Shown here: positions 43,481 to 50,378 of the stretch, one piece after another | How positions within the stretch are numbered: position 1 is the stretch's first letter | Layout: each line of letters begins with the position of its first letter | IMG/VR virus record: IMGVR_UViG_3300034060_000588 | Location: 18,962-82,961 of that record | Reading direction: 5' to 3' (one strand) | DNA from: a virus | DNA: 64,000 bases | Translations under genes and position numbers: made by a program | The notes under the pieces: generated by a model | Told to the model about the DNA's origin: nothing | Seen by the model: only the letters and a program-made list of their open reading frames with translations | The model's database searches: none

Positions 43481-44194
43481 TTATACAAATGTTCCTGATG
43501 TTACCCAAGAACCACCAACTCTTTTTTCTATTATAAATGTTGCCCCAGATATTCTCATTCTCCAAGACCCATTTGTGTTCACATCTCCAAAATAAATATA
43601 TCCGGATGACTGGATATTGGCATTTGGCATATAAACCATATCATTTTCTGTTGCAATAATACTTTGTCCACCTACAACAGCACTTCTTGTACCAATAGAT
43701 TTATTTGCATAACCACCAAGTATCATTGAGCAATCACCTACCGTTGTGTTTGACCATCCACCACCAATAAATGAATAACAACCACTTGATGTGTTTTGAT
43801 AACCACCACTTACAATTGAAGCACTTCCACTTGATGTGTTTTGTATTCCACCACTTACGGTTGAGCAATTAGCTGAAGCTGTATTGTCAGTACCACCATT
43901 TACTGTTGAAAAATATGAACTGGCCGTGTTTCTTCTTCCACCACTTACAGTTGAGGTTGAGCCAATTGCTTTATTTTGTATTCCACCACTAACAGTTGAG
44001 GAATTGTTATTTGCGGTATTTTGTTGTCCTCCCGTTACAATTGAGTAGTCACCAATTGCTGAGTTATTATTCCCAATTCTTTGTGTTGAGTCTATTCCAG
44101 AACCCACTTCATACAGTGAAGAACCACCTGGTGTAATTTCCGTTCCACAAACAAATAGTTTTATTGTTTCTATTTTGTCTACATTTAAAGGCAT
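43481..44194 (-). CDS. Repeat adhesin 2 (237 aa) with a distinct C-terminal tip
   Basis: The N-terminus, MPLNVDKIETIKLFVCGTEI followed by SSLYEVGSG and STQRIG, is nearly identical to that of adhesin 1. Eight or nine repeats follow (STVSGGxxNTASS type, about 50-165). The C-terminal 65 residues differ from the other adhesins: SGYIYFGDVNTNGSWRMRIS, then FIIEKRVGGSWV, resembling a small beta tip domain found at fibre ends. The same base with a different tip is the hallmark of module exchange. It lies 20 nt upstream of adhesin 3. Confidence 0.65.
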   Translation of the reverse strand: MPLNVDKIETIKLFVCGTEITPGGSSLYEVGSGIDSTQRIGNNNSAIGDYSIVTGGQQNTANNNSSTVSGGIQNKAIGSTSTVSGGRRNTASSYFSTVNGGTDNTASANCSTVSGGIQNTSSGSASIVSGGYQNTSSGCYSFIGGGWSNTTVGDCSMILGGYANKSIGTRSAVVGGQSIIATENDMVYMPNANIQSSGYIYFGDVNTNGSWRMRISGATFIIEKRVGGSWVTSGTFV

Positions 44195-44209
44195 AATTTT
44201 TTGTTTTTA
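44077..44209. repeat. Adhesin 5'-region repeat, copy 1
   Basis: About 133 bp, roughly 85-90 percent identical by eye to 44911-45043. It covers the first 38 or so codons of adhesin 2 and the leader before its ATG. Confidence 0.8.
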
Positions 44210-44257
44210 ATTTTTTTATTAAGGTACGATTTCTAAAACAGTACCATTTCTCCAAAC
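44207..44257. repeat. 51-bp exact repeat, copy 2 (adhesin 3' ends)
   Basis: This copy is identical to 42228-42278 and lies at the end of adhesin 1. Together with the 5'-region repeats it provides ready sites for homologous recombination that would delete or swap adhesin 2. Confidence 0.9.
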
Positions 44258-45028
44258 AGAGCCAGATGGTAATCCAGCAGATGATGTTGGTATATTTTTA
44301 ATAGACAAATTATTAACAAAAGTTGCACAAACTCTATCGGTAGAAATATTTGCACCAACAATAAATGAACAATCGTGTTGTGCTGTATTACATTGTCCAC
44401 CAAGTATTGCCGAACGACCATTTATTGATGTGTTACAATAACCACCACTTACGGTTGAATAAGACCCACTTGATGTGTTACGATATCCACCACTTACGGT
44501 TGAATTATAACCACTTGATGTGTTAAGATAACCACCACCTACGGTTGCGTAATCCCCACTTGATGTGTTACTTCGTCCACCACCTACGGTTGAATTATAA
44601 TCTCCACTTGATGTGTTATTATAACCACCACCTACGGTTGCGTAATCCCCACTTGTTGTGTTATATGATCCTCCACCAATTGTTTGTCCATTATAATATG
44701 ATGAAACAGTTACATTACCAGTTCCACCAGCAATTGTATTACCATAACTTTCATAACAAGCGCTATAAGATGATATTGTATTACAAGAACCTCCACCAAT
44801 TGTTGACCCATATATTGGAGCATTATAATATGATGAAAATGTACCTATTGTGTTTCTTTCACCACCACTAATTACCGAACAATCACCATTTGCTTCGTTA
44901 TTAACACCGATTCTTTGTGTTGAACATAGGCCAGAACCAGTCTCATAAAGTGAAGAGCCGCCCGGTAATATTTCCGTTCCACAAACAAATAATTTTATTG
45001 TTTCTATTTTATCTACATTTAAAGGCAT
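44219..45028 (-). CDS. Repeat adhesin 1 (269 aa)
   Basis: The N-terminus is MPLNVDKIETIKLFVCGTEI, then SSLYETGSG, as in adhesin 2. A less regular region (about 50-115, Tyr-rich) leads to at least seven near-perfect 15-16-residue repeats (TVGGGYNNTSSGDY type, about 115-210) that are also 45-48-bp repeats in DNA. The C-terminus, CSFIVGANIS to NGTVLEIVP, is shared with adhesin 3. It is the first gene of the adhesin unit, preceded by a TATTTAT box. Slippage or recombination in the DNA repeats could change fibre length. Confidence 0.65.
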   Translation of the reverse strand: MPLNVDKIETIKLFVCGTEILPGGSSLYETGSGLCSTQRIGVNNEANGDCSVISGGERNTIGTFSSYYNAPIYGSTIGGGSCNTISSYSACYESYGNTIAGGTGNVTVSSYYNGQTIGGGSYNTTSGDYATVGGGYNNTSSGDYNSTVGGGRSNTSSGDYATVGGGYLNTSSGYNSTVSGGYRNTSSGSYSTVSGGYCNTSINGRSAILGGQCNTAQHDCSFIVGANISTDRVCATFVNNLSIKNIPTSSAGLPSGSVWRNGTVLEIVP

Positions 45029-45043
45029 AATTTTTTGTTTTTA
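44911..45043. repeat. Adhesin 5'-region repeat, copy 2
   Basis: Partner of 44077-44209. The non-coding leader before ATG is included and nearly identical, so both genes probably share translation signals. Confidence 0.8.
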
Positions 45044-45058
45044 AATCTTTATTTTATT

Positions 45059-45065
45059 ATAAATA
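45059..45065 (-). promoter_or_regulatory. TATTTAT box heading the adhesin cassette
   Basis: The gene-sense sequence is AATATTTATAATAAAATAAAG, 30 nt before ATG and just downstream of the sheath terminator. Confidence 0.5.
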
Positions 45066-45111
45066 TTTACAGTTTAGTTAAACTAACTATTATTTCGCTT
45101 TTTTTATGAAA

Positions 45112-45140
45112 AGAAAAACCCCCACCGTTAAGTGAGGGTT
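45112..45140 (-). terminator. Rho-independent terminator after the sheath gene
   Basis: A 9-bp stem (45117-45125 with 45132-45140, one G-T wobble, loop 6 nt) is followed on the minus strand by TTTTTCTTTT. Confidence 0.85.
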
Positions 45141-45160
45141 TCTATTAAGTTTGATAGTTT

Positions 45161-48100
45161 TTAAATATCCTCAAACGATGCACCAGTTGGTGTGATATAG
45201 AATGTAATATCTATAAATTCTAGTGAACGTGTTGGTTTGATATAAATTTTACCAGTCATTTGGTTTCTGTCTAAATCAGAAGTATCGGAAGATACCGTAA
45301 CTCTAAAGTCATATAAACCTCTATCTCTTCTAATTGCATCCAAAATTGGGTTTACAGCATTTAAAAAGTCTTGACGTACTTGTTCATCGTTTTGATCAAA
45401 CAACAATCTTACAGATACAGCAGAAATCAATTTACGAGCTTGTAGTAACAATCTTCTTACGTTGATTCTATCAAGAGCTGATTCTCTAATTTGAAGTGTT
45501 TTATTACCCCAGATTACAGTACCAACATCAGAGAAGGTTGCGATTGGGTTAATTCTTCCTTGATATAAAGTATCTCTGTCTTCTTGTGTTAATTTCTTAC
45601 GAGCTTTAACCGCATTAACCAAACCACGAGTGTAACCAGCCGCCGCAAACCAAGGGAATGCGATATTATCAGTAAGTGCCAAGTTTCTTGTAACTTCAGC
45701 CGTTGCTGGAATGTAGATTTGTGTGTTATTTACACTATCTCTTGTTAATACCCAAGGATAATATGTTGCAGTGTAGTTAGAGTCAATACCGGCTTCTTCT
45801 AAATTATCAACAGCTTCTTGAGGGTAAATTAAACCATCAGTACCAGTTGTTGTTGGTAAGAATAAGTTGTAATCAGGACTAGTTGCAATATATAAAGAGT
45901 CTGCTCTTTCGTACTCAATCATCTCAATAGCTTCACCAATAAGATCACTGTTATTAACATAATCAACACCTGGCGTTGTAAATACATTAATGTTCACAGC
46001 TTCTGGATTAGCAAATGTTCTAATACCTAATAAATAAGCGTAATAATCTGTATTACCGTATTCTTTAGTACCATCACCAACAGATATTTGTTTGAAAGCA
46101 CCCCAACCTGTTGCATCTGGGTATCTATCTGTGTTACAAGCACCATTTAAGAACCCTTTACGACCTAATACATAGTTATCGCCATTTGTTCTATATTCTC
46201 TGTATATATCCCATCCGTCAAATCCACCTTGAACAAACAAAGTATATTTTCTTGAGTATAATCTATAATATGGGTTTGTATCAACCGTTGGTTCAGAAGA
46301 GAACGGTGCGTCACCAACAAAGAATCTAGGGTCACCACTACTAACAAAATTACCATTGATTGTAATACCAGAAGCATTCTTATCCATATGGAAACCTCTT
46401 GTCTTATAATTCCAATTAGAACCATCTAGATCACAAGATGTTAATGGATTTTGTTTACCAGTATACTCAAAGAAGTCAGAGTCATATCCTAATTGATTTG
46501 AAAACCCTAAATAAGTACGTCTTACATTATCACCAGAACTCAACGTTGTGTTATCACTACCCGTTGATGTACCAAATGGTGGATTCCAAATAACTTCACC
46601 AGGGAAATTATATTTTGTTTTATAAATTGGATATGGTGGTTTAGCTCCAGCATATTCTCTAAATGTATATCCATCAAAACCACAAGGTAACGCATCTACT
46701 GGTGCATCCTCATTCATCTCAACCATAATAAATTTAGAGTTTAATTGGTATTCACCATCTAAAGTACCAATTTTCTTTGCAACAAAATTATTTTGTGATG
46801 GGTTCATTGAACAATTCGTGAATTTTTCTAAAACTGTTGGGTTAGAATCTGTATCATAATAATCTCTAACTAAAACACTAAATGTTCCGTTAGCAAATGA
46901 AATGTCAAAAATTGAAACTTTAACATTGGTATTTGCAGAATTACCATCAGCTACCGTATAAAACTTAAATAAGTCAAACACTTTATTACCTCTTACTTCA
47001 GATACAACCCAAGGAGAAGATGGTGTTTGATACCTATCCAAATACCAACCAATAGAAGTATTTGACTCACTTTGTGCTGAGTCAAGAGCGATTAAGTCTG
47101 AACTTAAACCTCTAATATATCCTTTTTTGTATGCATAATTTAAAAACGATTGGAATCTTTCCTCTAAAAACAAAGGAACGACAGCTTTAGGTTTTGCAAA
47201 GTTAGATGTACCAAACACTTTTGAAACATATTCAGCATCATTAGATGTGAAAGACGTTTCAAAACTGAAAGAAGAACCAGCAGTATTTGTAACATTAACA
47301 AGGAACGTTGAATAAGGATCTTTTGTTACTGCTGAGTATGGTCCAGTCATATCTAAAGAAACATCAGTTAAACCAGTAACTTCATATGTTGGTACATTAC
47401 TATCTGTATAAGTTGCAATACCTCTAGAACGTAATGTTGCAACAACAATATCGTCATAATCTGTAAAAGTGTTACCAGTATAGTAATAGATTTTACCAAC
47501 AACAGTACCAGAATAACACTCAACAATAGCCGCTTCAGTTGTTGTGGTTGTTATGACCGGAACTGGAGTAACACAAGGGTTAGTTGTTGTTGAAGTTGTA
47601 GATGTTGACGTTGTAGACGTTGAGATTGGATTTAAAAGGGTTAAATTTTGAACAATTGTCCAGAAAGAAAACCCAGTATAATTACCATTCCCAGTTGGGT
47701 CAAACAAAGAATAAAACCAAGGATCGTTAGTTGAATCACTTAATGTATTTGCTGTGAAAGTTAAATTAGGTACTTCAAAAACGTTTGTTTCTGCCGTAAA
47801 GCCCATTGTTGTCATACCCGAATAATCAACACCATCAACACTACCAAAGTAATTTATATTCTCATCTTCCGCTATAAGTGGAACTGGATCTGTAATTGTT
47901 GATAATATTAATTGTTGGACACTATCGTTAATTGATATGGTACTACCATCAAATAACGGAGTTTGTTCATTTAAAATAGATTCTATAATTGTTGGGAATG
48001 AATCTAAATAAAAAATAGAGCTTGCTGAGTTGGTACAACCAGTGAAATCAACACTAAATGATGTTGTTTTAGCTGAAGTACAAACAAATTCACAATCCAC

Positions 48101-48490
48101 TACTGCACCGGTTAAACAATAAACGTCAATTGTTGCAGGATCTACGTTTGCAACCGTTTTAATAGACCAAGATGGTCCAGCGTCATAACCTGATAAACCT
48201 AAAATTCTTGTTACAAACAATTGGTTAGATTGTTGTAAATACGATTTTGCGATATACGCGGCCTCATATTTAGGTATTTGAGTGTTGATAAATTTAGTTG
48301 GGGATGTACCACCAAAGTACGTTTGAAACTCGTCAAAATTTCTTACGAAGATCGGTTCGAAAGCGGGACCTCTTAAAGTCTCACCAACAATACCTAAAGT
48401 TGTAACACCAACGCTTTGGGCTACAAAACTTAAATCTACTTCAGAAGTATAAACACCTGGTGATACGAATACTTTACTGTTAGTTGCCAT
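45161..48490 (-). CDS. Contractile tail sheath protein, T4 gp18-like, with large insertions
   Basis: The protein has 1109 aa, much longer than T4 gp18 (659 aa). The N-terminus SPGVYTSEVDLSFVAQSVGV and GIVGETLRGPAFEPIFV (about 10-50) and the C-terminal third (VWGNKTLQIRESALDRINVR, then LLFDQNDEQVRQDFLNAVNP, then the FIDITFYITP end) are typical of the tail sheath family, the C-terminus forming the conserved inner handshake domain. The middle holds inserted domains, including a Ser/Thr-only linker near 295-325 (STSTTSTSTTSTTT, then ITTTTTEA) before a beta domain. Inserts likely project from the sheath surface. It has its own TATTTAT box and terminator, as suits an abundant structural protein. 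Confidence 0.88.
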   Translation of the reverse strand: MATNSKVFVSPGVYTSEVDLSFVAQSVGVTTLGIVGETLRGPAFEPIFVRNFDEFQTYFGGTSPTKFINTQIPKYEAAYIAKSYLQQSNQLFVTRILGLSGYDAGPSWSIKTVANVDPATIDVYCLTGAVVDCEFVCTSAKTTSFSVDFTGCTNSASSIFYLDSFPTIIESILNEQTPLFDGSTISINDSVQQLILSTITDPVPLIAEDENINYFGSVDGVDYSGMTTMGFTAETNVFEVPNLTFTANTLSDSTNDPWFYSLFDPTGNGNYTGFSFWTIVQNLTLLNPISTSTTSTSTTSTTTNPCVTPVPVITTTTTEAAIVECYSGTVVGKIYYYTGNTFTDYDDIVVATLRSRGIATYTDSNVPTYEVTGLTDVSLDMTGPYSAVTKDPYSTFLVNVTNTAGSSFSFETSFTSNDAEYVSKVFGTSNFAKPKAVVPLFLEERFQSFLNYAYKKGYIRGLSSDLIALDSAQSESNTSIGWYLDRYQTPSSPWVVSEVRGNKVFDLFKFYTVADGNSANTNVKVSIFDISFANGTFSVLVRDYYDTDSNPTVLEKFTNCSMNPSQNNFVAKKIGTLDGEYQLNSKFIMVEMNEDAPVDALPCGFDGYTFREYAGAKPPYPIYKTKYNFPGEVIWNPPFGTSTGSDNTTLSSGDNVRRTYLGFSNQLGYDSDFFEYTGKQNPLTSCDLDGSNWNYKTRGFHMDKNASGITINGNFVSSGDPRFFVGDAPFSSEPTVDTNPYYRLYSRKYTLFVQGGFDGWDIYREYRTNGDNYVLGRKGFLNGACNTDRYPDATGWGAFKQISVGDGTKEYGNTDYYAYLLGIRTFANPEAVNINVFTTPGVDYVNNSDLIGEAIEMIEYERADSLYIATSPDYNLFLPTTTGTDGLIYPQEAVDNLEEAGIDSNYTATYYPWVLTRDSVNNTQIYIPATAEVTRNLALTDNIAFPWFAAAGYTRGLVNAVKARKKLTQEDRDTLYQGRINPIATFSDVGTVIWGNKTLQIRESALDRINVRRLLLQARKLISAVSVRLLFDQNDEQVRQDFLNAVNPILDAIRRDRGLYDFRVTVSSDTSDLDRNQMTGKIYIKPTRSLEFIDITFYITPTGASFEDI

Positions 48491-48523
48491 TTTTTTTATT
48501 GTTTTATTTTTTTATTTATTATT

Positions 48524-48530
48524 ATAAATA
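48524..48530 (-). promoter_or_regulatory. TATTTAT box upstream of the sheath gene
   Basis: The gene-sense sequence is AATATTTATAATAATAAATAA, 33 nt before ATG, almost identical to the adhesin-cassette box. Confidence 0.5.
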
Positions 48531-48566
48531 TTATGAAATTTTGTAAAAACTTTACATAAAAAAAAG

Positions 48567-48573
48567 TATTTAT
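48567..48573 (+). promoter_or_regulatory. TATTTAT box upstream of the RHH gene
   Basis: Plus-strand AGTATTTATATTTTGGT, 36 nt before ATG 48610. It is directly followed by the GGTAG/CTACC repeats. Confidence 0.45.
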
Positions 48574-48578
48574 ATTTT

Positions 48579-48608
48579 GGTAGGTTTTTTTTCTACCTTT
48601 TTTCTACC
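48579..48608 (+). promoter_or_regulatory. Candidate operator for the RHH protein
   Basis: GGTAG (48579-48583) is followed by CTACC (48593-48597) and a second CTACC (48604-48608) separated by T runs, giving an inverted plus a direct repeat between the box and the start codon. This is a typical place for autoregulatory binding by an RHH protein. Confidence 0.4.
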
Positions 48609-48609
48609 T

Positions 48610-48774
48610 ATGGATAAGGATGTCAAAAAGATAAAAAATTTAAAGATCGCTGTTGAAGTTCACGAAGTCTTGAAAAAGTATTGTGACAAGCGGGGAATAA
48701 AAATGTATAGGTTTTTGGAAAACTTAATACTAGAAAAATGTAAAGAAAAGAAGGATATTTACGGCGAAGATTAA
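48610..48774 (+). CDS. Small ribbon-helix-helix DNA-binding protein (54 aa)
   Basis: The start is ATG 48610; an upstream TTG at 48577 in frame would add FFSTFFLP-like residues encoded by the repeat region and is less likely. The pattern is that of an RHH/CopG repressor: strand KNLKIAVEVHEVL, helix KYCDKRGIK, then MYRFLENLILEKCKE. Such dimers bind DNA with the beta ribbon and often repress their own gene. It is isolated on the plus strand between minus-strand tail genes and its stop codon interlocks (TTAA) with that of the gp15-like gene. Confidence 0.65.
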   Translation: MDKDVKKIKNLKIAVEVHEVLKKYCDKRGIKMYRFLENLILEKCKEKKDIYGED

Positions 48775-49805
48775 AGTAATTTTTGTTGGAAAATAATTTG
48801 AGCACTATCTGTCGTAACATTTTTTACTGTAATAATTTTTATTACGTCATTTGTATTAACTTGTATTTCAGAAAGATTTGTTCCGTAAAAATCGTCATTG
48901 ATATAAACAGTGTAATCATTCGTGTTAATTGTATTTGATAAAAATAAATCCGCAATATATTCTATTGTTAATGTTTTTTCTGTTTCGGTTGTTGAGAAGT
49001 TAAACACCAACTCTGATGGTTTATTATCACGTCTTTTTTTACTTCGTTTTGTACTTGCAGTATCTGTCTCATATATTTGAAAGATTCTACTTACCGCTGG
49101 TTGTACCTCAAATTCGTCTTCATCTATTAAAAAACCCATCATTGTAAATTCATATTTTTGTATATAGAATTTTCTTTTTTCTAAATCCACAACAGACTCA
49201 TCAGTATTACCATCAAATTTTATTGGGATATAATGACCCTTAATCATTTGATACGACTGTAAAGAAGAAAACTTTGTAAGAACAATCTGATTAAATTTAT
49301 TTAATTCTCGCATTCTATTACAAATTATTGCAACAGTAAATTTAATATCAACAGGTACTGGTTGTGGTATTTTATAAATGTCCATACCGTGTCTTTGACC
49401 GTCCCAAGTTGGTACTCTAGCGTAAAAATATAACCTCCTATTTGGTATGTTATAAATTATTGCCGGGTTATTACCGTATTTAACTTCCGGATTACGAATA
49501 ACCGTAATAAAAGGGGGTTCTATATTCTTGTCTATATTTTGAAAATTCCAGGTTTCAACAAACTGCGACCAGTTTTGAGTTGTAACTAAAATATCAACCA
49601 TAGGCACAGTAGTACCCTCAACAACAGTTTTTAATTCGTCACGAACAAAATCTAAAAAACCCCTATCTAAATCAGCATGTAAAATTGATTTAGGTAAATA
49701 CGTACCATCTTCAGCGATCATATCTGCCAATTCTTCCCGTCTAGGAAATAAAGTTTTACTTCTAGTAAGTGGTATATCTTTTTTAATTTTTTTCGGTAAA
49801 CTCAT
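48771..49805 (-). CDS. Putative tail completion / sheath stabiliser protein, gp15-like
   Basis: The protein has 344 aa. Residues about 205-260 contain GHYIPIKFDG, then DLEKRKFYIQKYEFTMMGFL and DEDEFEVQPA. This resembles the T4 gp15 region where a 'P-I/F-K' strand, a paired-Arg segment and an 'E-W/F-S/T-x-x-x-x-G-W/F' strand are followed by an acidic PP/P turn. gp15 caps the tail and joins it to the neck. T4 gp15 has 272 aa. The C-terminal 80 residues after a basic STKRSKKRRDN linker form an extra beta domain. It is in an operon after the gp14-like gene, as expected. Moderate confidence. Confidence 0.5.
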   Translation of the reverse strand: MSLPKKIKKDIPLTRSKTLFPRREELADMIAEDGTYLPKSILHADLDRGFLDFVRDELKTVVEGTTVPMVDILVTTQNWSQFVETWNFQNIDKNIEPPFITVIRNPEVKYGNNPAIIYNIPNRRLYFYARVPTWDGQRHGMDIYKIPQPVPVDIKFTVAIICNRMRELNKFNQIVLTKFSSLQSYQMIKGHYIPIKFDGNTDESVVDLEKRKFYIQKYEFTMMGFLIDEDEFEVQPAVSRIFQIYETDTASTKRSKKRRDNKPSELVFNFSTTETEKTLTIEYIADLFLSNTINTNDYTVYINDDFYGTNLSEIQVNTNDVIKIITVKNVTTDSAQIIFQQKLL

Positions 49806-49807
49806 TT

Positions 49808-50320
49808 TTATAATCCTTTAAATTCGTTTGGACCTACTGGTGCGGCAATAATAGTCCTATAGAATGGTTTATAGCCTTTGTAAGTATGTTTAAAATCAGA
49901 TGTAATCCTACCGTCATTAACAACAGAGTAATATCTCACAAAATTTTCACTATCATAATAACCAATATAATCACCAAAAGAGACTTCTATGTTTAGATCG
50001 TCTAAAGTTTTATTGTAAACAGAAATAGAAATGTTACCGGGTTCCATTTGATCCATTTTAGTTGACCCCAAAAATTTATTTTCTGGCGCTGCAATCTGAA
50101 CATAAGCGTTAAACTCAATTGGTGGAAAGAATTTAATGCCGTCCTCTAGGGTTTCACCATAAACATCGTCAGTTTTAATTTTTGTCCTATCTATACGATA
50201 TAAAACACAAGTAAAATTCAAATCACCAACCAACCACTCCTGACCCATCTCAACCTCAAGTCTAAAGTCGTCTTCACCAAAAAATTTTCCGAGTCTTGTA
50301 ATAGGAACTTTATTTGTCAT
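49808..50320 (-). CDS. Putative neck protein, gp14-like
   Basis: The protein has 170 aa. DDVYGETLEDGIKFFPPIEF (about 51-70), then ISISVYNKTLDDLNIEVSFGDYIGYYD (in two strands, about 97-123) and YYSVVNDGRI recall T4-like gp14: 'I-Y/F-G-E ... Y-x-x-P-V/I', an internal F/L-x-x-x-L strand, 'P/S-x-G-D-x-I-x-Y/W' and 'Y-E-I/S-V'. gp14 and gp13 form the neck that closes the head after packaging; a gp13-like gene lies nearby on the other strand (53749-54882). No other motif is visible. The gene is 2 bases from the gp15-like gene. Confidence 0.5.
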   Translation of the reverse strand: MTNKVPITRLGKFFGEDDFRLEVEMGQEWLVGDLNFTCVLYRIDRTKIKTDDVYGETLEDGIKFFPPIEFNAYVQIAAPENKFLGSTKMDQMEPGNISISVYNKTLDDLNIEVSFGDYIGYYDSENFVRYYSVVNDGRITSDFKHTYKGYKPFYRTIIAAPVGPNEFKGL

Positions 50321-50334
50321 ACCGTTTTTTCTTG

Positions 50335-50341
50335 ATAAATA
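50335..50341 (-). promoter_or_regulatory. TATTTAT box upstream of the gp14-like gene
   Basis: The gene-sense sequence is AATATTTATCAAGAAAAAAC, 14 nt before ATG, within the 58-nt divergent region shared with the SNF2 gene. Confidence 0.45.
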
Positions 50342-50378
50342 TTGATTTTATTGTTATTTTTATATATAACTAATAATT

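Noticed and set aside
43020-44660. Regular 45-48-bp repeats resembling a CRISPR array.
   Set aside because: The units are in-frame coding repeats with divergent sequence and no constant-length spacers; there are no cas genes.
44545-44871. Plus-strand His/Leu-rich frame of 108 codons.
   Set aside because: It is antisense to the adhesin repeats and simply mirrors the GGG/NT repeat units.
42240-45028. Diversity-generating retroelement driving adhesin variation.
   Set aside because: No reverse transcriptase or template repeat is present; the repeats are explained by tandem duplication.
48577-48609. TTG-initiated extension of the RHH gene.
   Set aside because: The extra residues are encoded by the GGTAG/CTACC T-rich repeats, which read better as an operator.
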